Positions 11,591 to 24,180 are shown, numbered from the stretch's first letter. The stretch is 64,000 nt of DNA from Allodiplogaster sudhausi (GCA_945643635.1 CALZFC010000001.1:7063501-7127500), one strand, 5' to 3'. Notes: a model not told the origin generated them from the sequence alone. A program made the numbers and translations.

Positions 11591-11942
11591 AATGAACAGT
11601 GTAAACCATACGCATATCTTTGGACTTCAACATTAATTATCAAAGTTTGAATATCTCGTTCACTTTGTACATGCATGAGCCAATGAATAATAAAAGTAAT
11701 TCATAACAAATATTCTTGATTGTAAATGATAGAATAACTTCTGGTCCTGCAAAATATATGTTTATGTATGTATCTATATATGTACATATGTATGTATGCA
11801 TGCAAGAACTCGTTTTTTACCCATGTCATATTAAAACCAGAACTGTTCTCCAACATTCTTCATATTAAAAAGTTTTGCTACTCAACAGCTCTGGCATCAT
11901 TGCGGAACACTATAGTTGGCGAATGAAAAAACCGATGTTGCT

Positions 11943-14900
11943 CTAGCAACTGACCTTATTGTCAGTTTTAGAATCCGAGCCCGTTGATGATTCACTGCCG
12001 ACCTCCTCGATAAGTGATGTGCAACTTCTGACATCCTCAGGAATTGTTGGCTGGGGGCTGATTCCCTGAGGAACCGCTGGTCTATTGCCAAAGTTGTGCA
12101 TTATTGTTGCCCGACGATTGCTGTTACCTTCGACAGGAGATATGCAATGCTTGTCCTCGGCAACAATTGTAGGATGCTGTCTGTATGCCTGAGCGAACGT
12201 TAGACTTCTGCCCAAGTTTGTCGAACGTTTCTTCTCAACAGTTGCAATGTTACTGCCAACATCCTCCTCTGTTGTGTATGGCTGAGGAATTGACAAGTTA
12301 TTGTTAATGCAGTTCTTCTCCACAACCGCGCCGCTACTGCTGAAGTCGCCAACAAGCGTCGGATGCGGTCTGTATGCTTCAGCGAATGTTAGACTTCTGC
12401 CCAAGTTCTTCGAACGTTTCTTTTTGATATCTGCGACGTCCACATCAGTTGTACAATCCTGATGAATTGACAGACTATTGCTCAGTTTCTTCTTCTCCAC
12501 AACCGTTAGGCCACACGGGAAGTCGCCGCCAAACGTCGAATGCGAGCTGTTATCCTCAGCGAAAGTTAGGCTTCTGCCCAAGTTAGTCGAAGGCTTCTTC
12601 GCAACATCTGCGACGTTACTGCGAACCTCATCAACAGTTGTGTATGCTTGAGGAATTGACAGGCTATTGCTCATGCGCTTCTTCTCCACAACCGCACCGC
12701 TACTGCTGAAGTCGCCGACAAGCGTCGGACGCGGGCTGTATGCCTCAGCGAAAGTTAGGCTTCTGCCCAAGTTTGTAGGCCGCCTGTTCCTGTCCACCAC
12801 CGTGATGCCATTGTTGCACACTCCGACAAGTGTCGGACGCGGCGAGTATGCCTGGTCAATCTCCAAGTCATCTCCCAAGTTCTGCACAATCGTTGGCCGA
12901 TGAGCGTAGTCGTGTGTCATTGTTGGCCGGCTCCTTGGCCGGAGGACCGCGTGCTCCTTCCACGAGTCCTGTCGCCACGTATGCACGACATCTCTTGCTT
13001 GCTCTTCTGGCGCGCGGAGCCGAGTGATCAGCGTGAGGCGGCACAGCCACAGGAGTGCCTTGTGAAGGAGGACGGCGAAGGTGGCGCCCGCAAAGGGGCC
13101 GGCGAAGAATATGAAGTGATTAGTCCACCAGCCATCCGGCACCGTGTCCATCACGATGAAGCCGACCAAGTTCGGGCCGAAAGCGCGCGCCGGATTCATC
13201 GCGAGTCCTGTCGCGTCGCCGCTAAGAGGTATTTATTGATTACATTTTATAAATAAACAGATAGAGAATTTTCGCTAAGGTGTGTGGGCATGCTAAACCT
13301 ACTTACTACATATGAGAAATAAATACTTTATTGTTTTAATAAATATTAAAATATAAATACAACTGACAGCGTGACCGTGTTAGTCGCGATTGTTGCGCCG
13401 GCTAAGAGGGGCGCGTTGATGAGCGGAAAGATGCCCGGCCGATCGAGGGCGACGTCGAGAACGACAAACATAATGAAGGTCGTGCCCGTCTGCTCGCCAA
13501 AGATTCCCTGGAGGTAAAGTCAATCAGTCAACTAATCGAAGGAGTCATAATGATATCGATAACTTTATTGATTGATCGATTGATTAATAAGTAGACAGTA
13601 ACCTTGTTATTCGCTTACCCTGTACCACTTGACGCCTGGAATGAGAAGCCGCGCGCCAAGGTTAGACTGCTGCACTTGCGCCTTTGTCAGCACCAGCTAC
13701 AAGCAGCATCAACACACGCCAGCTTCAAATACCAACTGCCTTGCTCAACAGTTAGATTTTACACAAAAAATAAATGTTCTTTTAATAATATTAGCTTATA
13801 TATAGAGTAAAAAATAGTAAATTTAGGACATAATTATTACTTATATTAACAAGTCTTAAATTAATTAATAACAAATTAATTAACAGAAAAAAAGCAAGCT
13901 CCGCCAACCGTTGTGAGAAATGCGCCGAGGATGCCGCCGAGAAACTGCGCGGCCAAGTATGGCGCGAGGTGAGCCAAGGGCAGCCGGCCGACCAGTGCGG
14001 CCGCCCACGACACCGCCGGGTTCAGGTGGGCGCCACTGGCAAATTGGTTTATTTTTATTTATGTTTTTTTTGCAAATTATATTAAAATATTTACTGAGAG
14101 ATAACTTTCAAGTTGCGACAACCGAAAGGTGCACGAAACCCAAGCGTAATCTATTTGAATTTTTTTCAATAACCGGCGTCTCTCTAACATAAATCACATG
14201 TTCTCTCGACGCTTTTTTCAGGCATAAGGCGCGAATTCAAAAATGAGTTTTTTTGGCTCTTTAATGGTGAAGAACGACAATGTCACTTAAGCTGACTAGC
14301 CTGATGTGCCTGAGGGTGAGAGCGAGCACGCACATGGCAAAGCCGTGCGTGAGCGCGCCATGCAAGAACTTGTCGAAGCGGTCGTTGTCTCGTGGATGAG
14401 CTTGCGCCGTTCCTGGCGAGCATGTCAACGACTCATTTCTGATAAGCCTTTCGTCTCACATTCCGAGATTTGAAAGCATATCAACAAGTGTGTCAACAAG
14501 AGCGAACAAGAACAAGAGAGATGTCAACAAGAACGCATTCCGTGTACATATGATGAGAACATTATGTGCATTTATTTTCTTGATTATGAATTGAAGTTCT
14601 CATAAAAAAATTGTTTATCTCATCTTCTGATCATGGAGAAAAGAATAAATTTTTCTTGCTTTTTTCAAGCTAAAAAGAACATATTGGTGCTATACGGATA
14701 CAGCGTATCTGCTTATTAGTCATTTGCCAAGGATTTTCAAAGGAAGACTATCACAGAAAATAATTGATGCAAATTCGAATTACCCTCATTCTCGCGTGCT
14801 ATTTCTCAAGACGCAAAAAAAGTGGCTGCGTTTAAATGTGTACATTGCACACGTGCATTAAATTGCGAAGGGCAGCGTCAATTTGAAATAAATTACAAAT

Positions 14901-15116
14901 TTGTATATTTTTCATTCATTAACTAATTAAGTGTCTACTAATTGTGAAAGCAACTTTAAGATGCTCACCTACAAAGACGAAAGCCGTGGCGCCGATGAAT
15001 TCAGCGACGCACTTGCAGAGCAGAGAATACGGCCGAGCGACAGTGCCGTCGAAGACATGCACCGTCCCTGACATCGCCATGGATGGCCGAGTGCTGCCGA
15101 CTCCTGCTAAATCCAA
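11943..15116 (-). CDS. Aquaporin-family channel with a long repeat-bearing cytosolic tail
   Basis: Six exons on the minus strand (15116-14969, 14412-14301, 14035-13909, 13696-13619, 13507-13371, 13221-11943) give 626 residues. Membrane segment 1 ends ATAFVFVG. The first pore loop is [11 protein letters not shown] and the second is [13 protein letters not shown], so both NPA motifs are intact, the second with the pore Arg. GIFPLI precedes helix 5 and the last helix ends near LHKALLWLC. The residue after NPAR is Ala, as in water-type aquaporins rather than Asp as in most glycerol facilitators. Residues from about 270 on form a roughly 350-residue hydrophilic tail with four units of about 60 residues, each containing NLGRSLTF (near residues 351, 414, 473, 536) and partial units on both sides. 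Usual aquaporins are 250-300 residues. Intron 2 uses a GC donor (AG|GCTAGT). Intron 5 needs a phase-2 donor, best met by a weak GC site. Intron 1 carries a decayed MITE. It is probably a plasma-membrane water channel whose tail may be phosphorylated (inference). Confidence 0.85.
12150..12860 (-). repeat. Coding tandem repeat in aquaporin tail
   Basis: Four main units of about 177-189 bp lie inside the last exon. Each encodes, in order, [12 protein letters not shown] (or FAQAY, FAEDN), a PTLVGDF-like segment, a VVEKK-like basic segment, [12 protein letters not shown] sequence, then a TT/acidic linker. Spacing of the NLGRSLTF cores is 63, 59 and 63 residues. Unit lengths are multiples of three, so they expand in frame. 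Confidence 0.85.
14737..14910. mobile_element. Decayed copy of the TTAA-AGGAGG MITE
   Basis: It starts AAAGGAAGACTATCACAG and retains the internal block CCCTCATTCTCGCGTGCTAT, with GCGAAGGGCAGCGTCAATTT near the right end as in the copy at 1116-1307. The right TTAA end is lost. It lies in aquaporin intron 1. Confidence 0.55.
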
Positions 15117-15189
15117 CTTACTCGACCATTCCGAAAAGGCGCAATGGTCTGATAAGACAAAATGCCGATGGAATGCTCTGTTTGCTTCA

Positions 15190-18100
15190 TGATATGTAAA
15201 CCGAAGACTAATAAAAAGTTTCTATCAATCATCAAGATATTGTTTTAATGAGCGAAAGCTCACGGGCTAAAAAATTAGCAAAATTTTGATAAATAACAGC
15301 TGCGCAATTTTGCTTTTACAAAGAAAGCATACAGCGCATTGCAAGAATTGAACAGCACAACTCTTACCATTGGAATACTTTTAGTGCTGTAACTTTTACT
15401 TCAGTATGTAGAAAGCTACGGGAAAATCGAGCAATTCCATATGATTAAATGCACACGAAGTGAGAAACAGAGGAAGAGAAAGAGGAAACATTTCTCCCTT
15501 CTCACAATCAGAGTGGTTGAATTATGTTTTTGAAGGCGCTAATCCCTACCAAAAGTCGTTCTCTACTTTTCAAGATGCACTTTCTACCTCATCTCACACA
15601 ATTTCTCTCTGCTTATGTTTTCTCTCTTTCTCCCTATCTCTTTTTGCCTCTGTCTTTCTCTCTTTCTCTCTCTTTCTTCTCTCACTCTCTCTTTCTCTCT
15701 CTCTCTGCCAATCCCTCACTCCCGGCAGATTAGCCAGAAGAATGCCGGGTTGTCCCCAATGCGGCAAGATTGTGGCGTCTTCTCGTTATCTGCAAGAAAA
15801 GCAGCCATTTCCTCATTTTGGTAGACTGTTTTGCTGGGCGTCGTGGTTGCTTTCTTACCATTCATCCTTATACTATCTCTTATTCTTCTTATTCTCTCTC
15901 TCAATCTTTGTTTTCTCTCCGTCTCCCTGTCTTTCACGATCTCCCTCAATCTCCCTCTCTCTTTTGCTTTAAACCCCCTCCCTCTTCCTCAATGTTCTTA
16001 TCAATTATTATCAACGATCTATAGAAATAACCATTACAGCTGTAAAAAGCTTTCACAAGTTTGCGAGACCAAATGGACAAGGATCAGATTCAAAATATTC
16101 AAACATGAACAATTTAGCGACATTCCTCATCAAAAAGCCTTCAAAAGTCTTCTTCTAAACATTCTGCTTCAAAAGAGAAGAAGACAATGAAGCTTGAAGC
16201 ACCTAAACAAAGGAATAAGATGATAATAGCCAGAATTCACCTCAGCTCTGTGATTGAGTCAAGGAGGAAAATCATTGGGCTATGCGCTATGCAGACTGTA
16301 AACAATAATAATACATCGACGCGATTTACAAGAGAATCAAAATGCAACAAAGCGGCCGCGGACAAAATAGATCAAAATAGAGCATCTTGAATTTTGTTCA
16401 AAAGTTTCTTTTAGATGCTTTCTGATACGAGGAATCGATTGGAGCAAATCTCGAAGTCTGCCTTGTTCGTTTGCTATAAAGGCTTGAATTATATGACTCG
16501 CCGAGATAGGAGACGAGTTGGATGCACGTTTCAGTGAATCCCATGTTTCCAAAACACAATTGTCCATTCGAAAGCTCTCTGCATCCTCTCTACAGCTGTA
16601 TAGGTTTGGTTAGGGTATAATGAGGAGTATGTTGGCTTAGCTTCCTCAAACTATAAAGTCTACAAAAACTTTAAGTTTGAAAATTTTCACGTTTTTCTTT
16701 TTTTTTGTTATTTAGAGTATATCTTGGCTATTATGGTGCAAGGTTTCGTTACTATATCTCAACAAAGTGCAGTGCAGTGACCTCAAATGTGCATCCAACT
16801 CGATTCATATCGCGGTGAGCCCCATTATCTAAGCCTTCATAGCAAACGAACCCATTTCGAGACTTGATCCAATCGATTCCTCGTATCAGACCTATAAGGA
16901 ACTTTTGAACAAAATCCAAGATGGTTGATTTTGGCTATGTTCGCGGCCTTTTTGATTCTCTCGCAAATCGCTTCATATATAACATGCATAAGAAGAATTC
17001 TGTTTTGTTTGTTTGCTCAACATTTTGCACTCGGGCTGCTCTCATAATCGCAGACGGCCAATGACTTGGCGGCGTCTATAATTTGTCGGCATTTTATTGA
17101 TAACAGGTACTGGCATTGAAATGAGGAAGACATCGTGCCACATTTTTCTGCTCCAAAGATTAGACTTTTCTAAATGAATTTGGACATTTAGTGTGCACCT
17201 CATGGAGAATGCTTATCTTTCACCTGTCACCTACAAATGACTGATGGCTGCAATGTATTTAGAAGTCATTATCTTTATCTAGAACTTTTTACGGGTACCC
17301 ACAATCTGCTCACTCTCTCTTTGTCTGTCTCTCGCCACCTCGCATACTATCTCTCCCATTCTATTTTTCTTTCACACTTTCTCTGTCTCTTTCTCACTCT
17401 TTTCACCTACTTAAATAATACCAATCTTGCGAATACTATCGCCGAAAAGTTGGCGGTAATCCGTAATTCAACTCTTATCAGGCCGCATTCCTTCTATTTT
17501 GGCCATCATTGGTGCCTATTTCTGAGCGTACTTTAGCCCTCTGCAAGGGCTGGTGGCTTTTAAAATCTGATTAAAGAAGCAAGAAACTCAACCGTAATCT
17601 ATATGAATTCTCCAACCATCGTCTCTCTAAATATGATGCTCTCTGGCCCTTGTCTCAGGCAAAAGGGCGTGAATTCAAAAATGGGTTTCTCGGATCTCTA
17701 ATGCCTTCACTAAGATACAAAGACTTCAGTCATAAGGTGCACAATAATAACCAACCTAAAAACAGATGTAATAATGTTTAAACATTCCATTCCTGCAGAG
17801 ATAACGCATGATGAAATGCATCACTGATAAAAAGAGTGCATGATATCATAACGACGTTTTATTTTCACATTTCGGTCACATCACTTATTGACTTCTACAC
17901 GTTTAAGCGTCCATCCTACCTGCGTTCTGTCGTCAACAACTTTTTTGTAAGCGCATGGTTTCTTTAGCAAATTGAGAACGCCTTGAGGCTGTTTTTTCAT
18001 TCGTTGCTAGGTGTCCGCAATTTGCATATGAAACTAGGGGCTTTGAAAATGATCACTTTGAAATGACTGGTTGAAGCATGCACTTTTCTCAGTTTATACT

Positions 18101-18630
18101 TTGCGTGCTGTCTGTTTGCACTCAAAGGTTACAAGATTAGGAAGGGAAGTCGATGATTTTTGGAGAGAAAAACAACACAAAAACATACAGAACGCTATGT
18201 CTTTTTCTGCCTAAATTATAAGTTGTTACTTGACGGGCGCTAGAAACGGCACGCATTCCCCCCATTGAGGGTTAATTAAAGTAAGTTGAGTTGGAGGTGT
18301 TTGCTGACTGAAAATTTGGGGTTTGTCCTCCAAATTGCCGCCTTAAAGGCGGATGTAATATGTAATACGGTGCGGAGAAAGTCTCAGATGGCTTCAAAAA
18401 AGCTAAAACTGTGGGAAACAGTCAGTGTGTCCCAGGCATATGCATGTATGTATGTGCATCTTTTTCAGAGTGGAAGATAGAAAGTTATTATCGACTAGTT
18501 ATAATTATCCGATTATTTATCGTCTTTTTAACAAAATAACTCATAGTTTAATTACTTTTTTTAATATTCAATAATTTGAGAAACAATTATGTAAAAATAA
18601 ATTTAAAAAAAAATGTAGCGAGCTTAAATA
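15190..18630. other. Repeat-rich intergenic DNA without a supported gene
   Basis: Contains CT-rich tracts at about 15610-15960 and 17310-17400 and an imperfect inverted repeat at 16313-16975. A diverged member of a repeat family also found at 22725-23180 and 32585-33060 lies at about 17100-17580. Around 17830-18420 is a block related, in inverse orientation, to 28400-29110 and 31280-32060. A short zinc-ribbon-like CPQCGKI frame at about 15745-15765 has no splice support. Confidence 0.45.
16313..16975. repeat. Imperfect inverted repeat, non-autonomous element candidate
   Basis: The left arm (about 16313-16490) contains GATACGAGGAATCGATTGGA, GAATTTTGTTCAAAAGTT and TTTACAAGAGAATCAAAA. The right arm (about 16830-16975) contains their reverse complements, TCCAATCGATTCCTCGTATC, AACTTTTGAACAAAATCC and TTTGATTCTCTCGCAAA. 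Arms differ by several substitutions, so this is an old palindrome. The spacer has no coding content I can support. Confidence 0.6.
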
Positions 18631-18639
18631 ATACTAGGC

Positions 18640-21600
18640 ATGACTGGCTGGGAGCTTCTTGACGTGGTGCAGGTCGTGATGGAGCTGCTCATCGGCCTTC
18701 CTTCGATTCTGCTCAATTTGCTGCTGCTCTATTGCACGGCCACGGCGACGCCGCGGAGTCAACGCTTCTACGGATATCAAATCTATATTCAGGCAAGTTG
18801 GAGGAGATTCTACTCCAGGGAGACATTTGCATTCTAAGAAAATCATAAATTATATTTTTGTGGAGGCATGACTGGTATCAGGGGTGTATCGGAATTCTGA
18901 ATTCCGACACTTTTTTCTTTAGAAATCCGAATTCGCTATGAAATTTTTATGCCAATATATCCTTGATATGTAAGCATGTATGTATGTACATACATATATA
19001 TGTTCATAACTCGATGCGTAATCCTCAGGTATATACATATGTACATACAGTACCATGCAAAAGTCTATTAACTTTTAGTTTCTATACCCGAAAATGTTTT
19101 GATCGAGACATAAATCACTTTAAGCGATTCAGCAGTATTCCTCAATAGTCATAATCTCAATTTTCTAATTCAAAGTTGTGATAGATCTAGAACAGACAGC
19201 CGTCAATACACCGTACTACTCTATGCCTGGGGTACATTCAAACGATCTACTGTATCTTGTGAGTTCATGAAGTCAGGGATGAAATAGGACTTCTAAAGAA
19301 TGAAAAGCCTATTAGCCATTATTTTAGATAGGCAAAATTGCTTTTGAAACACGGACACCAACACAACATCACTTTTAGCACGTCTGCGCTGCGGACCAAT
19401 GTTGACCGTGGCGTACAAAATGTGCACAAATAGTTAGCACCTAATTTTCACAGCTCATGTAACCAGCTGAATTAGTCTAATGATGAGTTTTGAATATTTT
19501 AAAGTCATTATTGCTATAGGCATAGTGGTAAATGATCGATTTTATGCTTCTGAACCTTCTGCATCTCTGGCTGAGTGCATGGATCGCGAACTGAAGGCTG
19601 GCAGCATGTAACAGCATATGATTAAATAGCGATTAGACAAAAATCTTATCGCAGAGATGTTCTAGAATACAACTAAATCATTAATTCAATACAATCTAAC
19701 CAAATATCAAAGAAATAACACCATTTGGTTCAGCATGCCTAAATGTGCAACCCGGATGACTTTAGTTATTCATTTTTTTCTGGCTTTATAGTAGATCAAT
19801 GAAACCAATACTCTGTGACTATAAGTCTGACAGCATAAAAAAACAACCCTGAAAATTTCATTGACTTTAATTAACTTTGAAGGAAGTTATGAATGAAAAA
19901 CTAAAAGTTAATAGACTTTTGCACGGTACTGTACATATATATAACTGAGGTTCATACATGTCCGTTTTGAAGGCCGGCATAGAGCTGGCGTGTTGTTGCG
20001 CTAATCTACTGAGCATGTCACGCCTGGTCTCATCGACGCATTGCACCATTTTCCTGTACTTCGGACCTTGCATGCTCGCTTCTGCTCGATTCTGCAGCAT
20101 GCTAACGGTAGGTCCGAGTCGTCTGATCCATCCTTGGTACCAAGATCCTGTAAGCATATGTAAATGACAGATACTCTTGGAAGTATCTGTCGTTTACATA
20201 TGATTACCGGCATGCTTCTCTAAAAAAAAAGCTTCCTCCAGGCAGTCTCCATGTTCGGATACATCTACTCGCTGGGCTGTTTCACCTTCAGCTTTCTCTT
20301 CCGGCTGTACACCATGTGCCGCAAGCCGCCATCGACGAAGAACTTCTTTCTCGTCGTAGCCGCGCTCATGACCATCCCCTTCCCTTTCATTGTTAGTTCA
20401 TCTTTAAACAAGGGGAGAATAGAGATCTCTAAAGGAAAAAAATAGAGATGATTATTGTATGACCCAGTTCGAATACTGCTTGTTCAATACCTCCGGCCAT
20501 CCGTATGTGCTGGAAAGGCTGAAATGGACTCGTCCCGGCTACGCCAACGTGCAGCTAGCCGACTTTAGCGGTGCGTTCAAAGAGCCACAATATTCAGCTA
20601 AAGTAGACACACACACACACACACACAGACGCGTGCACACGCGCGCGCGGTCGATATTGGATCTCAAGAGAATTGCGCTGGCGCATTTTTAGGCTGATGT
20701 AACTTGTTTCTTCCTAATTACTTGAAGGAAACTTATTAAAATCGACAATTATTTTTTTAAATAGAATAGTGGAAAAGCCCTCGAGCCAGTAGTGTGGCGC
20801 GTAAACACTATTTTAATAATTTTTGTGGGAGAAAACGGTGCACATATTAATTCGATCGGCCAGTGAAAACCGCTGGGCACGTACTTTTCTAATCACCTGC
20901 TAGGAAACTTCGTTCTGATCAAGTGCCATTCTTGGGCACTCCATCGTCTAGATGTTCTTCTTACGAACATTTTAATCGCCATCAGTGGGTCAGAAAGGGA
21001 TTGAGAATATACGTAACTAAAAAATATTTCCATCATCGTTTTGATGATTAGCCTAAAAATGAAAATAATTTTACAGGAATCGCGAGTACCCAGCCGCTAT
21101 TTAACAACCTTTATGGCCACTTGTTCTTCCTCTTTCTATCGTTGGGCGCTCTGATCATTATGAGTGTCTGCGTGGTGTCTCGCCGTATTATTCTTCGCCG
21201 CCTCGCCGCCGATAACACACGCATGTCGTCGGCGACTCGCGCTCGACATCACGCATTCGTTCGGGTAACACTAGCTGCACGCTTTCGTAAACTCGCTAAA
21301 TATAGGGTGCGTTCCCTACTTGTTTAGATAACGACAACCCAAATCTCTCTTTTCGCATTCGCCTTCTATGCCATCGTTTATATCACCTTAGCTAACGCTG
21401 GACTCATTTTGTCCAAAGTGCTCGACTGCTCTGCGTTCTTGGTGAGGCTATGGTGTTTTTACTTTTTTACATTAAAATATAATTTTTATTCATTGTTCTA
21501 TACTGTTTAAATGCGTTCACTTTCTTAGGTAATGCATATTCAGTTCCTTTTATCGCCGACAATTACTCTTTATTGGGTGAACGCCTACAGACAGTCAGTG

Positions 21601-21666
21601 CAATTCATTCAATTATTCATCTTCGTAGGTACCGAGAGGGGAGACATCAACATACTTTTCCTGTGA
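18640..21666 (+). CDS. Serpentine 7TM receptor, nematode chemoreceptor-like (copy A)
   Basis: Seven exons (18640-18792, 19973-20107, 20242-20391, 20468-20570, 21077-21264, 21328-21441, 21529-21666) give an unbroken 326-residue protein, the usual size of nematode chemoreceptors. The start MTGWELLDVVQVVMELLIG leads straight into TM1 (IGLPSILLNLLLLYC), followed by TPRSQRFYGYQ. TM2-3 include GIELACCCANLL and FLYFGPCMLASARFC. FLFRLYTMCRKPPSTK marks the TM3-TM4 loop. HPYVLERLKW is extracellular loop 2. TM5 is FFLFLSLGALIIMSV, TM6 is ISLFAFAFYAIVYIT, and TM7 ends LLSPTITLYWVNAYRQS, the pattern expected before the C-tail in the Str superfamily. Intron 1 has a GC donor (CAG|GCAAGT) and holds a Tc1/mariner-like element. 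Copies B and B2 share every exon boundary. Ligand unknown; expression in sensory neurons would be expected for the family. Confidence 0.82.
19048..19931. mobile_element. Non-autonomous Tc1/mariner-like element in receptor intron 1
   Basis: Flanked by TA. It begins CAGTACCATGCAAAAGTCTA and ends with the near-perfect inverse, TAGACTTTTGCACGGTACTG; about 35 bp of terminal inverted repeat are readable. Internal blocks (for example GGTACATTCAAACGATCTAC and CAACCCTGAAAATTTCATT) match the element at 41103-42369, although the outermost bases differ. There is no intact transposase frame. Confidence 0.82.
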
Positions 21667-21825
21667 TCTTTTAGGCAATCTATTTAGGAAGTCGTACGAG
21701 ATTTTGGGTCTGCTAAAGTTGGCGAATACTAACAATTCACAACAGGCAAGAGATGCGAAGCTTGTCCATGTGAGATGATAGTGATCAAGCCGACAATAAG
21801 AGATAATCATTTTTGAAACTTTTGT

Positions 21826-22205
21826 AGATTGTCTTTAATGTGCAATGGCATAATAAAATATTTTCATCTGCACTTACATATGATACTTATGTACATACAT
21901 ATAAGACAGCGCCTATTATTTTTTTATGCCAAGCCAAACCGTCGTATTGTCAAGAATCTCATCAATCTTTATTCAGCGAGTCGAACAGGTATGTATCTAA
22001 AAAAAAACACACGAGTCAATAGTGGCGAGGCAAAATTGTGTAAGTTTTAAACAATCATGCCACAATGTTGGCATGGCTTCTCGTGGAGGTATGGGCCTTT
22101 TGTCCTAAAAAAAGCAGCAGGTAGATCTGCAGATAGATCAACAGCTAAATCCTCTAAGCCGAAAAATAATGTAAACATTTTGCCAAATTAGCTTTCCGCG
22201 GCCAA
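21826..22205. repeat. Interspersed repeat related to the TTGGC-rich blocks at 51.2 and 56.5 kb
   Basis: It shares an ordered series of blocks with 51240-51660, including TGTCAAGAAT.TCATCAA, CGAGTCAA.AGTG.CGAGGCAAAATT and CTTCTCG.GGAGG. It lies just downstream of receptor copy A. No coding content. Confidence 0.6.
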
Positions 22206-22455
22206 AAAAAAATTCAAGAAAATTTAAATATCGAATTGTTGCGCTCTGTGCTCTTTTTACAAGGAGAGCAGAAAATACGTTGCAAGAATGGAGCAGTTAA
22301 ACTTTTAACTTTTAGCACTATAGGGAAAGCAGTAATAAAAAGATAAGAAGACAATGAGGCTTGCAGAACCTTAACAAAGCAACATGAGGATGATGTTGAG
22401 AATGACCAGAACTTGTGATTGAGTCTGAGTGCTATGCAGACTATGAGCGTAGGAA

Positions 22456-22657
22456 TTAAAGGAGGACGATCACCGAACAATTATGTGATATTTCAAATTT
22501 CCGCGGCCCTTCTCACTCTCATTTGTGCGTGCTATTTCCATGCATCGGGTTTGAGCGCCCTGCGAGATAGCACGTGAGAATGAGAGTGAGGAATCACACG
22601 ACAGACGCGACAATTCGAACCTGCATTAAATATTTTTCGGTGATCGCCCTCCTTTAA
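22456..22657. mobile_element. TTAA-flanked MITE, hairpin type (complete copy)
   Basis: 202 bp from TTAA-AGGAGGACGATCACCG to CGGTGATCGCCCTCCT-TTAA. The internal inverted repeat around TCACTCTCATTTGTGCGTGC and GCACGTGAGAATGAGAGTGA is the same design as at 1116-1307. It marks the left end of the 22.5-33.3 kb duplication mosaic, and half of it is repeated in inverse orientation at 33119-33271. Confidence 0.82.
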
Positions 22658-23638
22658 TGCATCTCATTTTTCATAAAACGTCTCATTTTTCTAATACGTC
22701 ATTGAGGGTTGAAGTGAATGTGCCACAGTTTTCTCCTCCAAAGATTTCCAAAAATTCTTCCATAAATGTATTTGGACATTTAGCTTCTTGGATTTCATGG
22801 GTATTTTTTCTTTCATTTGTCATTGTTGCTTTTAGAAGTCATTATTTTCATCTTTCACTTTTTATGCGCTTTACGCACTCTTTACTATCCCCTGTCTCTC
22901 TTTCCCTCAAGTTTCGCCTCGTACTCTTTCCCTGTCTCTCTCTCTCTCTCTCTCTCTTTCTCGTACTGAACACCTATTCAAAGGCTCTAATCTTTTGCCG
23001 AATTCTTGCGGTAATCCGTAACTACACTCCTATCAGGCCGCATTCCTTCTATTTTGGTCATTGGTGCCTATTTCAAAGCGCTCTTTGTCCCACTGCAATT
23101 GCTGATCGCTTTAAGACTGATTAATCCCTTCTTTAGTTGGGTCAAGGCCTCCATCACAAAGTGCAGAATAATAGCAAACACAAAAAAGAACAAATGCAAC
23201 CTTAAAGGAAGTATCCGACGAAAAAATAACTTCTTCTTTTATATTCCCATATGATCAAGTCTGATCTAAAAGATCGAATAGAGGTGGTCCCGCTTTACGA
23301 AAGTCAGTATTTAGCCAGAAATTTGCATTTGTTTTCTGGAATACGGTAGAAAACGTCTCTGTCGATGCACCCGGTGTATGCTCAAAACCAAGCAAGGAGT
23401 GCCAACGGGTGGGAAGAAGAGGCAGTCTCTGCCCGTCTTGCTCACTTTGCACCCCATTATCACCAAGAGATGAGAGATACAGACGTTAGAGAAAAGCGAG
23501 ACAATGAAAGAAGTCGAGAGAGGTTAGATGCACATACGTTTCAAATTTGAAATTTTGTAGCGGGCGCTCAAAAAAGGCTCATCCAGTTGGGAGTTTAGCA
23601 CAGTTTGAAAAGTAATTTAATTAGATACGGTATTCTTT
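22505..23638. repeat. Left arm of 1.13-kb inverted duplication (partner 32138-33271)
   Basis: The two arms are nearly identical in inverse orientation. They contain half of the MITE, a (TC)n tract, a frame encoding a membrane-like segment (VIGAYFKALFVPLQLLIALR) and a TTAA element starting AGGAAGTATCCGACG. A diverged third copy of the membrane-frame part lies at about 17100-17580 and carries a stop, so it behaves as a dispersed repeat rather than a gene. Confidence 0.75.
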
Positions 23639-23924
23639 ACTCATCTACTTATTTCTCACAAGGAATGTACGCCTCGACTCCGAATGTTCTCTAACACATT
23701 CGGATAAGGAGGAAATCAATCAAATTCTTCGACGAAAGCGCATATTCACCTCCCATCTTTCCAATAGCTCGAACTTCGAACTTTCGTCACCAAGAGTTTC
23801 GGAAACAACAACTTCGCACAGCAATGTCACCGTACGGTTACACGTGAATGGCAGAACTGGTTCACTCGGGCGTATCCCAGTCCGCGTTCCTCTTAACGTA
23901 AGTATGCATTCTCCTTTCCTGAAT

Positions 23925-23968
<44 letters not shown>

Positions 23969-24065
23969 GGTTAAGGATTACTATCGAGCTCAACGTGGCA
24001 TTGAACTTGAAGCGCCACAGTGGAATGTAATCGTCGCAAATGGTCACCAATTTTTCCCTTTGGAG
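23635..24065 (+). pseudogene. Argonaute-like PAZ-domain fragment (duplicate copy)
   Basis: Same two exon pieces as the minus-strand copy at 27290-27722: a first part ending at CTTAAC|GTAAGT (23897), an intron with a 42-bp AT dinucleotide tract, then a 90-nt exon (23976-24065). The exon reads DYYRAQRGIELEAPQWNV and then an IVANGHQFFPLE segment. That ordering (aromatic YY/YF, hydrophobic L..P, then PLE) is the central PAZ-domain pattern of Argonaute proteins. The upstream exon is cut off at the junction with the 455-bp TTAA element. Downstream sequence switches into a truncated receptor exon at 24181, so this copy cannot encode a full protein. Confidence 0.5.
23925..23966. repeat. (AT)n microsatellite
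   Basis: About 42 bp of alternating A and T in the intron of the PAZ fragment; mirrored at 27371-27412 in the inverted copy. Confidence 0.9.
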
Positions 24066-24180
24066 GTATTAGCAGTAGACATTTCGCCATAATTTTCCTT
24101 TTTGTATGGAAATTGCTCCACTATGTTGATGATGATCTCAGTAGCTATTTAGTGTATTATATCTTATGAAAACTATGTAC

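Noticed and set aside
22657..23124. 155-residue hydrophobic frame as a gene
   Set aside because: Sits in a dispersed repeat; the related copy at 17.2 kb is broken and the inverted copy is a segmental duplicate.
23255..23452. Frame conserved in three places (also 26047-26244 and 32323-32520)
   Set aside because: It lies within the 455-bp TTAA element and is conserved only because the element is duplicated; it is short and has no known motif.
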